In this document: positions 37,981-46,285 of the stretch, piece by piece | How positions within the stretch are numbered: the first letter of the stretch is position 1 | Layout of the letters: every line of letters starts with the position of its first letter | Source of the DNA: Oscillospiraceae bacterium | GTDB lineage: Bacteria > Bacillota > Clostridia > Oscillospirales > Ruminococcaceae | Assembly: GCA_009783695.1 (NCBI GenBank) | Contig: WRCY01000008.1 | Span: 1 to 58,268, forward strand | Reading direction: 5' to 3' | Length of the DNA stretch: 58,268 bases | Translations under genes and position numbers: made by a program | The notes under the pieces: generated by a model | Seen by the model: only the letters and a program-made list of their open reading frames with translations | Told to the model about the DNA's origin: nothing | Databases searched by the model: none

Positions 37981-38772
37981 ATGATTACAGGATATTTTAT
38001 TGAAACAGGTTATTTTAATCCCGCGCTGACCCTGACGGGCGGGCAGGCGTTCCGCTGGCGCAGGCTCAGTGATAGCCGCTACTTCGGGATTGCGGGCAGC
38101 CGTGCTGTTGAAATCAAGTGCGAAAAAAACGGCATAAGACTTTTCGGGGTCAGCGACATAGAGTTCTGGGAGAATTATTTTGATATACAAACTAATTATA
38201 AGCAAATTATAAGCTGCTTCTCGGAAGATAAAACCCTGCGCAAGGCGTGCGCGTATGCGCGCGGGCTGCGGTTACTCAGGCAGGAGCCGTTTGAAACGCT
38301 GATTAGCTTTATAATCTCGCAGAACAATAACATACCGCGCATTGCGGGGATTATTGAAAGGCTGTGCAAGAACTTCGGCGGGCGGACGGCGGAAAACCAC
38401 TTCGCTTTTCCAAGTGCGGGAGTACTTGCAGATGCGGATTTGTCGGCAATCGGCGCGGGTTACCGCGCGGGGTACATAAACGACGCGGCGCGGAAAGTGC
38501 AAAACGGGGAGATTGATTTAAGCTTGCTTTATGAAATGCAGATTGACGAAGCAAAAGCCGAGCTTTTAAAAATCAAGGGCGTCGGCGAAAAGGTCGCTGA
38601 CTGTGTGCTTTTGTTCGCCTACGGAAAAAGCACTTTCCCGAAAGACGTATGGGTGAAGCGCGCGCTTGACCGATTTTACCCCGAGGGACTGCCCGCCTGT
38701 ATCGCGGGATACGAGGGAATCGCACAGCAGTATCTATTTGAATATATCAGAAACATAAAATCTGAGAATTAA
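37981..38772 (+). CDS. OGG1-type 8-oxoguanine DNA glycosylase/lyase
   Basis: A 263-residue base-excision repair enzyme that removes oxidised guanine. The N-terminal OGG domain begins YFNPALTLTGGQAFRWRR, as in eukaryotic OGG1 and bacterial homologs such as that of Clostridium acetobutylicum. The helix-hairpin-helix GVGEKVADCVLLFAYGK near 200-216 carries the catalytic Lys (EKVADC), and the catalytic Asp is in PKDVWVKR. SFIISQNNNIPRI matches the SSNNNI DNA-contact motif. AGGAAA precedes the ATG. It lies two genes from ung, so two repair glycosylases are clustered. AlkA-type 3-methyladenine glycosylase is less likely because of the OGG N-domain. Confidence 0.9.
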   Translation: MITGYFIETGYFNPALTLTGGQAFRWRRLSDSRYFGIAGSRAVEIKCEKNGIRLFGVSDIEFWENYFDIQTNYKQIISCFSEDKTLRKACAYARGLRLLRQEPFETLISFIISQNNNIPRIAGIIERLCKNFGGRTAENHFAFPSAGVLADADLSAIGAGYRAGYINDAARKVQNGEIDLSLLYEMQIDEAKAELLKIKGVGEKVADCVLLFAYGKSTFPKDVWVKRALDRFYPEGLPACIAGYEGIAQQYLFEYIRNIKSEN

Positions 38773-38775
38773 ACA

Positions 38776-38832
38776 GCACAGAGCCGGCTAAAATGAATCC
38801 CCTAATTAATTTTTGCAAAGAAAGGACTTATT
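38776..38832 (+). repeat. Degenerate leader repeat, 1 unit
   Basis: CAGAGCCGGCTAAAATGAAT and TTTGCAAAGAAAGGACTTATT keep the core and 3' box in reduced form. The 5' box is lost. Confidence 0.6.
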
Positions 38833-38836
38833 GAAA

Positions 38837-39208
38837 ATGTTTTGTTCAAAATGCGGAGAAAAACTCGGCGAGAGCAATGCTTTTTGCCACTCTTGCGGGG
38901 CGAAAGTCATACAGGAGGCGGAAGCTGCCGGGATTGGGGAGGTTTCTGAGCTGCGAAGAACTCCGCCAGAATATGCCTGCTACCCCTCAGGGGAGGAGAA
39001 CGAATCTGTGCCGGACGAGGTGCTGATTGCGATTGAAGCGCTTGAGGCGCCCCTGCCGCCCGGACAAAAAACAGTTCCGGCTTCCCGGACAGTCCGGAAA
39101 GAAAAGGAATACTTCGGCTTTCCCGCGCTTGTTTTCTGCTTAACGGTAATTGCGCTGCTGTCGGTGGCGTGCGGAGTGCTCGCTATGTTGTATTTCGGAG
39201 GGTTTTAA
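38837..39208 (+). CDS. Zinc-ribbon protein with C-terminal membrane anchor
   Basis: A 123-residue protein. Residues 1-25 form a zinc ribbon, FCSKCGEKLGES then FCHSCGAKV, the common zinc_ribbon_2 type. The middle is a variable, acidic and Pro-rich linker, and one transmembrane helix (ALVFCLTVIALLSVACGVLAMLYF) lies near the end with five or six residues outside. Many Firmicutes carry such tail-anchored zinc ribbons of unknown function. ATG 38837 is 12 bp after AAAGGA. The stop codon (TAA, 39206-39208) overlaps the first leader repeat of the next gene. Confidence 0.8.
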   Translation: MFCSKCGEKLGESNAFCHSCGAKVIQEAEAAGIGEVSELRRTPPEYACYPSGEENESVPDEVLIAIEALEAPLPPGQKTVPASRTVRKEKEYFGFPALVFCLTVIALLSVACGVLAMLYFGGF

Positions 39209-39413
39209 GTTTTAAAAATTCTTTGTTAATCGGGGAAAACGTTGTTTAACAGAGTAATTGTACAGAAAGAACATTAAAGTTTGAAAAAATTCTTCGTTAA
39301 TCGGGGAAAACGTTGTTTAGCAGAGTGGTTGCGCAGAAAGGACATTAAAGTTTGAAAAATTCTTCGTTAACCGGGGAAAACGTTGTTTATCAGAGTAATT
39401 GTGCAGAAAGGAC
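39207..39413 (+). repeat. Leader-repeat array, 3 units, before ung
   Basis: CGGGGAAAACG cores start near 39231, 39302 and 39372 (period 70-71). Each unit has AAGTTTGAAAA or AAGTTTTAAAA, then TTAATCGGGGAAAACG, TTGTTTAACAGAG or a variant, and CAGAAAGGACAT. AAAC/GTTT closes a GTT loop. The first unit's AAAGAAC is a damaged ribosome-binding site. Confidence 0.85.
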
Positions 39414-39424
39414 ATACATAAAAT

Positions 39425-40120
39425 ATGGTTAAGATTGGTAATGACTGGGACGAATTGCTGCAGGACGAGTTTAAGAAAAGATATTATGTAAACCTGCGCG
39501 AGTTTTTAAAGCAGGAGTACAGCACCTGCACTATTTATCCCGACATGAACGACATATTTAATGCGCTTAAGCTGACCGCTTACCGTGATGTTAAGGCGGT
39601 GATTTTGGGGCAGGACCCTTACCACGAGCCCGGGCAGGCGCACGGTTTATGCTTTTCCGTGCAGAAAGGCGTTCGCCGACCGCCCTCGCTTGAGAACATA
39701 TTCAAGGAGCTAACCGACGACCTGGGTATAATCCCGCCTCCGCACGGTGACCTGACCTGTTGGGCGAAAAGCGGCGTGCTGCTTCTCAATACTGCGCTGA
39801 CTGTTCGGCAGGGCATGGCGAACAGCCACAGAAGCAGAGGCTGGGAGCTGTTTACCGACAAGATTATCGAGCTGCTCAATAACCGTACGGAGCCTATAGT
39901 TTTCATACTCTGGGGAATGAACGCGAGAGCGAAAGCCGGGCTGCTCACGAATCCCATACACTTAGTACTTACATCTGCTCATCCGAGCCCGCTTTCTGCA
40001 TATAACGGCTTTTTCGGCAACCGTCACTTCTCAAAGGCGAATATATTTTTGGAAGAAAAAGGGCGTGAGCAGATTAACTGGAGGCTGGAAGACGAGGTCA
40101 CTGCCTGTACTCCAACTTAA
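39425..40120 (+). CDS. ung: Uracil-DNA glycosylase
   Basis: A 231-residue family-1 UDG that removes uracil from DNA. Motif A is GQDPYH (62-67, Asp64 catalytic), followed by the uracil-binding AHGLCFSV, and GVLLLNTALTV near 122. The leucine-loop motif HPSPLSAYNGFFG with its catalytic His lies near residue 187. Length is standard. Start 39425 follows three leader repeats. The last 23 bp overlap the converging GH43 gene with no terminator, so the two transcripts are partly antisense. Confidence 0.97.
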   Translation: MVKIGNDWDELLQDEFKKRYYVNLREFLKQEYSTCTIYPDMNDIFNALKLTAYRDVKAVILGQDPYHEPGQAHGLCFSVQKGVRRPPSLENIFKELTDDLGIIPPPHGDLTCWAKSGVLLLNTALTVRQGMANSHRSRGWELFTDKIIELLNNRTEPIVFILWGMNARAKAGLLTNPIHLVLTSAHPSPLSAYNGFFGNRHFSKANIFLEEKGREQINWRLEDEVTACTPT

Positions 40121-41561
40121 ACTCACGAAACTCATTGAACGCGCCTTTAGTGCCGTACTGCGAGTACAGCCCTATTACAACTCCGGTGAAGCCGCCCGCA
40201 ACCTCGGACGAGAGATAGCGGGTCTGCGCGGTACCGAGGCTCGCTTCGCTGCAGAAAAACTCGTAGCTTACAGCGTCGGCAATAATTTTTAACGTAACTT
40301 CGCTGCTGCCGGGGAGCTGCGTTTTTATGTGTTTTATATCGCCTATATTTAATTTTAGTTTTACTGATGAACCATCATAAGCCAGGTCGTAATGATGGTT
40401 TTCGTCCATGTAGAGCGTTATGCCCGCCTCGCCGTCAAGCGTATTGACTTTCACCGACAGCTCCATCTCGAACTCCTTTTGATGAAGCCCGATAAATGCG
40501 GGAGAACCCGCATCATCAAGGGTGTCGGGGGAGCTTTTGATTTTCATTGAATCTTTTGCCGCTATAAAGTTTTCTTCATTCGGATTACGCAGGAAACGCC
40601 AATCGTGCGGCTTTACATTCTCAAAAGTATATATGTTTTTGAAACATTGAATAATGGTTTCGGGGATTCTGTCGGTCGTAACTTCCTCAGTAGTTGTGCC
40701 GTTTCCGACTGTAAACCAGCCGTCGCCGTCGAAATCCGCCGGCATTAAAAATACCTCGCGCCCCAGATGATGGAATGTCTGCCACTTATGAATCTGCCGG
40801 AAGCCGAGGTGGAAAAGCCATCGGTTGCCGTGCTTGTCGTCAATAAGGTCGGCATGCCCGACGCCCTGAATAGGATAGCCGCCGAGATTCCTGTTGGTGA
40901 GCACGGGGTTTTTCACATACGGCTCAAAGGGACCCCACAGGTTTTCGCTTCGCGCATACGTCACCATATGCCCGTATTCTGTGCCGCCCTCCGCAGCCAT
41001 GAGGTAGTAGAAACCGCCGGTACCGGGCTCTTCGGCGATTTTATACAGGTGCGGGCTTTCAAGGTAGCGCCCGCCCGTGCCGTGCCAGAGCGTTTTCGGC
41101 TTCGAGAGCAGCCTGCCTGTTTCAATATCAATCTCGCTTTGGATAATGCCGTCGCCGTTGCTCATGAAGTAGGCGCGGTTATCCTCAAAGTAGAGTGACG
41201 GGTCAATCCCCTCCTGCCCCACGTAAACCGGCTCCGACCACTCGCCGTATATGTCGTCGGTAAAGACGTAGAAGTTGCCACCGCCCGAAACGTTTGTCGT
41301 CGTCATATAGAAGCGGTTGTTGTGATGTCTTATGGTAGGCGCGAAAATCCCGCACGAGCTTTCGGTATTTTCAAGCGGCAGCTGGGATTTGCGCGTAAGG
41401 CAATGCCCGATTTGTTTCCAGTTTATTAAATCATCGCTCTCAAACAGCGGAACACCCGGGAAATATTGAAAGGAGCTTGTGACTAAGTAGTACTTATTTC
41501 TGGCGCGGCAAACGCTCGGGTCGGGGTAAAAGCCTCTGATAACAGGGTTTTTAAACGTCAT
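40098..41561 (-). CDS. Glycoside hydrolase family 43 (beta-xylosidase type)
   Basis: A 487-residue enzyme for xylo- or arabino-oligosaccharides. The five-bladed GH43 domain starts NPVIRGFYPDPSVCRARNKYYLVTSSF with catalytic base Asp15 in YPDPSV. Later blades have WAPTI-like FAPTIRHH, GIDPSLYFEDN with a second Asp and GGRYLESPHLYK with the acid Glu. About residues 320-487 form a beta-sandwich domain (GHL-Concanavalin type) seen in GH43 subfamilies 11 and 12. No signal peptide, so it acts inside the cell on imported sugars. It overlaps the flippase gene's end by 11 bp, which makes it the last gene of a glycan assembly operon, an unexpected place. Confidence 0.9.
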   Translation of the reverse strand: MTFKNPVIRGFYPDPSVCRARNKYYLVTSSFQYFPGVPLFESDDLINWKQIGHCLTRKSQLPLENTESSCGIFAPTIRHHNNRFYMTTTNVSGGGNFYVFTDDIYGEWSEPVYVGQEGIDPSLYFEDNRAYFMSNGDGIIQSEIDIETGRLLSKPKTLWHGTGGRYLESPHLYKIAEEPGTGGFYYLMAAEGGTEYGHMVTYARSENLWGPFEPYVKNPVLTNRNLGGYPIQGVGHADLIDDKHGNRWLFHLGFRQIHKWQTFHHLGREVFLMPADFDGDGWFTVGNGTTTEEVTTDRIPETIIQCFKNIYTFENVKPHDWRFLRNPNEENFIAAKDSMKIKSSPDTLDDAGSPAFIGLHQKEFEMELSVKVNTLDGEAGITLYMDENHHYDLAYDGSSVKLKLNIGDIKHIKTQLPGSSEVTLKIIADAVSYEFFCSEASLGTAQTRYLSSEVAGGFTGVVIGLYSQYGTKGAFNEFREFKLEYRQ

Positions 41562-43005
41562 TTTTTCTTCCCCTTTTTAATATTTTATTTATGTTTTCCG
41601 TGAAGAAAGCGTCCTTTGTCAAATGCAGGTAAACCGCGCTTATTCCAAGATAAAAAGCAGCGCCGACAGTCACCTGAAGGAGTATTGTTACGCCTAACCG
41701 GTCAGTAGCTGCGCCGACATAGCGCACGAGCGCGTACATCGCTATACCGGCGATAAGAAAGAACAGCGAGTTTTTTAGGTAAAGCATGATGGGGAGCTGT
41801 TTTTTTGCGGCGAAAGCGACAATAACGCAGCGCAGACATTCCGCCAAAACAGTGCTGATAACCGCACCCATTGCACCAAGCTGCGGGATTAGAATGAGGT
41901 TTGCCGAAACGTTAATTACGGCGCCCGCCGCGGTTGAAACCGTGTGCATTTTATCCATGTTGTTCGGGATTAAAAACTGCGAGGTGATTACATTCTGGAA
42001 AGACAGGAAAGGGATAATTATGCACAGCGTCCGTATTAATACGCCACATTCCTTAAACTCCCCGCCGAAAAACCAGGGCGCGAATCTGCCTGCAATACCT
42101 GCGATTCCGAAAGTCATCGCGAACGCGAGCAGCATGACGTATTTCATTGAAAGCAGGGTCAGCCTGCTTTTTTCCTTTTCGTTCTCACGGGCGCGCAGGT
42201 TAGAGATTCGCGGGAGCATAATAGCGTTGAACGCGGTTATTAAACCCACGGGAACGAAGATGATTTTTTGCGAGTTTTCATAAAATCCGAGCTGTATCTG
42301 ACCGCTAATCGCACCGAGCATAATCTTGTCGAGTATGTTGTAAACAGACAGCGCAATCACAGGCAAAAACAGGATAAATAAAGGCTTGATGTGCGGCTTT
42401 ATACCGTTCCATGAGGGTCTGACGAATTTTGTGAAGCGCCTCAGAAACGCCCACACCATCGCCTGCCCGAAGAAAGTCCCGAGCGTCATTATAAGCGTGT
42501 ACTTCCATAAGTCAGCGGGCTCTTTCACGATAATGAAAACGCTTGCGGCGGCGAGCAGCTTCACCGCTATACTGCGGATTACCGTGAATTTCACCTGCTC
42601 GAGCCCGAGGAAAAGCCAGTTTATGTCGAGCAATGCGCCGATAATTCCAATGCCGTGAATTGTGAAAAAGAGCCTGTATTCTCCCGCTAAAAAAACGATG
42701 AAAAAGATATAAGCGGCGAGCACGAAAAGTGAAACTGCAAAATGCAGAAAGAACAGGTTGCTGAACGTTTTGTCAAGCTTTTCCCTGTCGTCGCGTACAG
42801 CGGCGATTGTCCGCGCACCGTGGTGAGCGAGCCCGAGCTTGCTGAAAAAAACAAAGTAGGTAGCAATGGAAAGCGTGTATGAATAAACACCGATACCCTC
42901 GGCGCCGAGCACCCTTGAGAGATAGGGCGCGAGCGCGAGCGGAACAAGAATGACGAGTAGCTGATAAATGCTTTGGTAGACGAAGTTTTTTTTGATAGTG
43001 GGCAT
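41551..43005 (-). CDS. Polysaccharide flippase (Wzx/MATE-like)
   Basis: A 484-residue membrane protein with about fourteen helices of the PST/Wzx family that flips undecaprenyl-linked sugar units to the outer face. The N-terminus is FVYQSIYQLLVILVPLALAPYLSRVLGAEGIGVYSY, with family-typical SRVLG and GVYSY segments. No soluble domain is present. Start 43005 follows the leader repeat; ATG 43017 is in frame but too near AAAGGA. Its stop overlaps the start of the GH43 gene. Neighbours LicD, TagD and glycosyltransferases support surface-glycan export. Confidence 0.9.
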   Translation of the reverse strand: MPTIKKNFVYQSIYQLLVILVPLALAPYLSRVLGAEGIGVYSYTLSIATYFVFFSKLGLAHHGARTIAAVRDDREKLDKTFSNLFFLHFAVSLFVLAAYIFFIVFLAGEYRLFFTIHGIGIIGALLDINWLFLGLEQVKFTVIRSIAVKLLAAASVFIIVKEPADLWKYTLIMTLGTFFGQAMVWAFLRRFTKFVRPSWNGIKPHIKPLFILFLPVIALSVYNILDKIMLGAISGQIQLGFYENSQKIIFVPVGLITAFNAIMLPRISNLRARENEKEKSRLTLLSMKYVMLLAFAMTFGIAGIAGRFAPWFFGGEFKECGVLIRTLCIIIPFLSFQNVITSQFLIPNNMDKMHTVSTAAGAVINVSANLILIPQLGAMGAVISTVLAECLRCVIVAFAAKKQLPIMLYLKNSLFFLIAGIAMYALVRYVGAATDRLGVTILLQVTVGAAFYLGISAVYLHLTKDAFFTENINKILKRGRKNDV

Positions 43006-43017
43006 GATTATTTCCAT

Positions 43018-43090
43018 TAAGTCCTTTCTTCACAAACGAACAATGAAAACAACGTTTTCCCCGGGTTAGTTGTGTTTATTTTCAAACTTA
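43018..43090 (-). repeat. Leader repeat, 1 unit, before the flippase gene
   Basis: On the minus strand AAGTTTGAAAATAAACAC, ACCCGGGGAAAACGTTG, TTTTCATTGTTCG, TGTGAAGAAAGGACTTAATG. GAAAAC pairs with GTTTTC around a GTT loop, and AAC pairs with GTT outside. The 5' box overlaps the TagD-like gene's stop (TAAGTTTG). Confidence 0.9.
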
Positions 43091-43522
43091 ATCCTGCTCT
43101 GCCAATAATATTTCTATTATTTGAATTAGCTTTGACGATGAAGTGTTTTTTGTGTACGGTAAATATTTGACACACGAACCATGCTTTAAGAGGTGTTTTT
43201 CCGCTTCAATAAACACATTATCATCTTTTCGGTCGCTGCCGTGAAACATCACATCAAATTTATACTTTTCAAATGCCGCAATTTTATCGCGGTTTTCCTG
43301 GACGACAACTTCGTCAACGTACCTTACTGCTTCAACAATCGCTTTTCTTTCCGAGAAAGGAATGACGGGTTTTTTATGCTTGTATTCAAGAACCAGCTCG
43401 TCTGTGCTGACTGCGACGATTAGATGCTCGCACTCGTCTTTGGCGCGCTTCAAAAGGTTCAGGTGCCCGATGTGAAACAAATCAAAAACGCCGGACGTAT
43501 AGCCGGTTTTATACTTCTTCAT
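43088..43522 (-). CDS. tagD: Glycerol-3-phosphate cytidylyltransferase-like protein
   Basis: A 144-residue nucleotidyltransferase of the cytidylyltransferase family. The HIGH motif is at residues 17-20 in YTSGVFDLFHIGHLNLLKRA, and the C-terminal segment YLPYTKNTSSSKLI replaces the usual RTEGISTTxI. The size and opening match TagD-type enzymes making CDP-glycerol, but choline- or ribitol-phosphate cytidylyltransferases have the same fold, so the alcohol is uncertain. Its start overlaps the licD stop (ATGA). With LicD it would supply and transfer an activated phospho-alcohol to the glycan. Confidence 0.82.
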   Translation of the reverse strand: MKKYKTGYTSGVFDLFHIGHLNLLKRAKDECEHLIVAVSTDELVLEYKHKKPVIPFSERKAIVEAVRYVDEVVVQENRDKIAAFEKYKFDVMFHGSDRKDDNVFIEAEKHLLKHGSCVKYLPYTKNTSSSKLIQIIEILLAEQD

Positions 43523-44379
43523 GTTTTCATAAAGTCCTTTCTTCCCTTTTGCTCATCTGCGCTAAAGCTCAGTATAAAAGGATTGTGTGTGACTTGCTTT
43601 TCCGGCGGCGGCAGCTCCATATAATCATCACCGTATTTTGTGCGCAGAAAGTAGTCTTTGTTCCCGGGGGCGGGATAGCTTCTTCCCTCGAAAAGCACAC
43701 TTGAGGCGGGCAGCAGCTCCTCTTTTAAAAATATTGCTTTTTTATAACCGTACCGGCTGCTGAAGCTCGCTAAAAAACCGCAGTCCGCCCTGTTATTATC
43801 GCGTCTGCAAAGGGAGCTCCTATGCGCCCTGAGTAAAGTCAAGCTGCAAAAAAGCGACAGGAATTTCTTGAGTATAAACTTCAGCCTTTTGATTTTATCG
43901 CTGTTGTCATAAATATTAAGTTTGCCGTTAATAAGGTTCGATATTATATTAGCTGTTCTTTTTCTGCGCTTAAAGGAAGCCTTAGACTTAACGCTGTCAA
44001 AGGGGAAAATATCTACGTATATTCCTTGCCCGAAGCCGAGCTTCTTATAATTGCGGTATAGCTTACTCTCGATGAACAGCGTATTTTTCTGCTCTACCTT
44101 TGCAAATGAAAAAGGATAGCTTTTACTTTTTTCCGTAGTGAGACAAAAATTATCCGACAGTGTTGAACCACACAGCGCAATGAATCTGTCAAAATCTTCC
44201 CGCGGCATGCCGATATCCAAATCATCGTCCCACGGGATGTAACCCCCATGCCTGACTGCGCCGAGCAGCGTGCCGCCCTCAAGGAAATATATAAGATTAT
44301 GCTCATTGCAGATTCTGTCGATTTCATTTAAAATTCCGATTTGCACGGCGCGGAGGTTTGCTTTAATTCTCTCGTTCAA
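43519..44379 (-). CDS. LicD-family phosphotransferase
   Basis: A 286-residue nucleotidyltransferase-fold protein that moves phosphocholine, phosphoglycerol or phosphoribitol from a CDP carrier to a sugar. The N-terminal motif EGGTLLGAVRHGGYIPWDDDLDIGMPREDF carries the metal Asp residues (near 37-58, given here as adjoining motifs). The last codons, GRKDFMKT, are encoded by a leader-repeat 3' box, which also forms the TagD ribosome-binding site. It lies next to a CDP-alcohol synthase gene, which supports a phospho-alcohol acceptor role. Start at 44379 is normal for the family. Confidence 0.88.
   Translation of the reverse strand: MNERIKANLRAVQIGILNEIDRICNEHNLIYFLEGGTLLGAVRHGGYIPWDDDLDIGMPREDFDRFIALCGSTLSDNFCLTTEKSKSYPFSFAKVEQKNTLFIESKLYRNYKKLGFGQGIYVDIFPFDSVKSKASFKRRKRTANIISNLINGKLNIYDNSDKIKRLKFILKKFLSLFCSLTLLRAHRSSLCRRDNNRADCGFLASFSSRYGYKKAIFLKEELLPASSVLFEGRSYPAPGNKDYFLRTKYGDDYMELPPPEKQVTHNPFILSFSADEQKGRKDFMKT
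43523..43545 (-). repeat. Half leader repeat (3' box only)
   Basis: GGGAAGAAAGGACTTTATG on the minus strand, inside the end of the licD coding sequence. No 5' box or hairpin is present. It supplies the TagD Shine-Dalgarno site. Confidence 0.6.
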
Positions 44380-44385
44380 AGCTTC

Positions 44386-45132
44386 TTACACCTCCTGCTT
44401 GTCGCGCTTTATAATCAGCCTTGCCGCTCCCGCCGCCATTTTATACGCGAGCCGGCTTCCGCCGAAACGCTCTGCCCATTTGAGTTTAAAGGCGTGTCTT
44501 TTCTTCTGGAAACCCGAAAACCAGGATAAGGAATAATGATGAATACTGTACGTGTTATCGGTGATTTTTGTCTTCAGTGACGTGTATGATTTCGGCGCGA
44601 AATACTCGGGCGGAAAGATATTTATGCCGGCGACTTGCTGTATTTTTCTGCTTTTGGGTTTAAGTTTATATTGAAGCAAATATTTGGTCTGATGCATGGG
44701 GCCCGTGACGCCGTTGTCTTTTACGAACGTTATGTCCAAATAGCAGTCACGCAGTTTCTTTATCGTTTCGTGAGCTTTAACGGCACCGAAGCCGAGCCCG
44801 GGGTTTACGTACTTCCCGTTTTCAATTCCCATGAACGCTTCGTTTTCAAGCAGACTGTCCAAGCCTTTAATCAGCTCCACATCGGTGTCCAGATATATTC
44901 CGCCGTGGTTATAAATAACATCAAGCCGCGTATAGTCAGCGGCAAACGCCCATTTCCCCGCTTTGTAAGCGTCGTGCATGTATTTGTTTTTAGTCACGTC
45001 ATAATTGCTTTCGTTCCATTCAATTATATCATAATCGGGGCAGAATTTTTTCCATGTTTCTATATATTTCTTATACTCATCGGGGAGCGGATTCCCGCCG
45101 AACCAAGAGTAATGAATAACTTTCGGAATCAT
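44386..45132 (-). CDS. Glycosyltransferase with DXD motif (Och1/GT32-like)
   Basis: A 248-residue cytosolic glycosyltransferase. The opening MIPKVIHYSWFGGNPLP and the KWAFAADYTRLDVIYNHGGIYLDTDVEL segment (DTD metal motif near residue 83) identify the Gly_transf_sug/GT32 group common in capsule loci. The donor sugar is unknown. Start 45132 is 10-12 bp after AAAGGA of the leader repeat. It is preceded by the polymerase gene and followed after 6 bp by licD. Confidence 0.85.
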   Translation of the reverse strand: MIPKVIHYSWFGGNPLPDEYKKYIETWKKFCPDYDIIEWNESNYDVTKNKYMHDAYKAGKWAFAADYTRLDVIYNHGGIYLDTDVELIKGLDSLLENEAFMGIENGKYVNPGLGFGAVKAHETIKKLRDCYLDITFVKDNGVTGPMHQTKYLLQYKLKPKSRKIQQVAGINIFPPEYFAPKSYTSLKTKITDNTYSIHHYSLSWFSGFQKKRHAFKLKWAERFGGSRLAYKMAAGAARLIIKRDKQEV

Positions 45133-45138
45133 ATTTAA

Positions 45139-45207
45139 CAAGTCCTTTCTTCACTAAAATAACATAAAAACATCATTCTTCCGGTACAGCAGTTTTGTAT
45201 TAAAACC
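45139..45207 (-). repeat. Leader repeat, 1 unit, degenerate, between polymerase and glycosyltransferase genes
   Basis: On the minus strand GGTTTTAATACAAAACTGC, CCGGAAGAATGATG, TTTTTATGTTATTTTAG, GTGAAGAAAGGACTTG. The hairpin is weak and the CGGGG motif has lost bases. The 3' box is intact. Confidence 0.72.
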
Positions 45208-46284
45208 CTACACCTCCCAAAAGAATTTATAAGGCATAACACCCATAGAATTATTCCGTATGCGGGTTACATAAAAGTAACCAATCATCGCTAAAAAAAT
45301 AATAAAATTAAAAATTATTCTTATGTTTTTATGCTTTATTCTGCTGAGCGCCTTGGAAACCGATACCAGCATTATAACATCAAAGTATGTTATAAACCTG
45401 GATAAAATCTTCATATTTATCGAAATCATTTCTATGGCTCCCCATGCCAAAAGCATGTTAACATGAAAATTCGGTTTTAGATTTTCTTTTTCGTTTTCTT
45501 CATTCCCGCTTATTTTTATAAAAACCAAGACTAAAATAATCATCAGTATTTTAAGCGGGCGTGTTTCTGTATCCTGCACATCAAACGAAGAGCCGACATA
45601 CCCCTCATATTGGCTTAACAAACTAAAGCTTGTGAAAAACCCTAAGATTTGCCTGTAATTAATAAAAATTAAAGCATAAACAATTGATAATGCGAGAAAT
45701 GCTCCCCTCTTAATTATTAATCTGTACAGAATAATATATACTGCGCTGACAATTGCGGAGTAATGAAATGATGCCGCCAGCAGCACAAAAAGCAAAAACC
45801 TATTATATTTTTTCCGCTTTAAAAACTCCAATCCGAAAAGCAGTATGCCCACAGCTATATATTGCCGCATTAAGTTCATGGACTGGGCAAAAAACATGCA
45901 AAAGAAAACAACTGTGCTTATAACAATATTATCAGAGTTTTTATAAATAAACCGTGCGAAAGAAAAAGTGATAAACGCGCTCGTGACAATAAACAGCAGC
46001 TGATAATCGGAGGAGATAAAATTTAAAAGCTTGCACAGGATTATAAACCCGGGTTCGTACCGGAGCGTAAAGGCCCTGTCCCAGCTTAGGTATCCGATTT
46101 CAACATAAGCGCCGGCAAACTGCCGCGTATCCGCGCCCACGCTTATGCCCCGGAGAGCCGCGGCAAGTGCAGCCAGCGTGAAAACGAAAATCAAATATCT
46201 TTTTTTCTGCTTTTCATTTTCGTTTATTTGGGCGAAAAAAGACGGGAGAACCGCCGAGCAGAGCAGTGTAATGTAAATCGCCAT
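45208..46284 (-). CDS. EpsG-family O-antigen/exopolysaccharide polymerase
   Basis: A 358-residue membrane protein with about ten to twelve helices. The family-type extracellular loop segment ISVGADTRQF (residues 65-74) and the later SFHYSAIVSA are typical of EpsG/Wzy polymerases that link glycan units outside the membrane. I chose ATG 46284 because AAAAAGGA precedes it and the protein begins with a helix there; an in-frame ATG at 46329 would add a charged tail taken from the end of the upstream gene. It is 1 bp after the glycosyltransferase gene's stop. Confidence 0.82.
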   Translation of the reverse strand: MAIYITLLCSAVLPSFFAQINENEKQKKRYLIFVFTLAALAAALRGISVGADTRQFAGAYVEIGYLSWDRAFTLRYEPGFIILCKLLNFISSDYQLLFIVTSAFITFSFARFIYKNSDNIVISTVVFFCMFFAQSMNLMRQYIAVGILLFGLEFLKRKKYNRFLLFVLLAASFHYSAIVSAVYIILYRLIIKRGAFLALSIVYALIFINYRQILGFFTSFSLLSQYEGYVGSSFDVQDTETRPLKILMIILVLVFIKISGNEENEKENLKPNFHVNMLLAWGAIEMISINMKILSRFITYFDVIMLVSVSKALSRIKHKNIRIIFNFIIFLAMIGYFYVTRIRNNSMGVMPYKFFWEV

Positions 46285-46285
46285 T

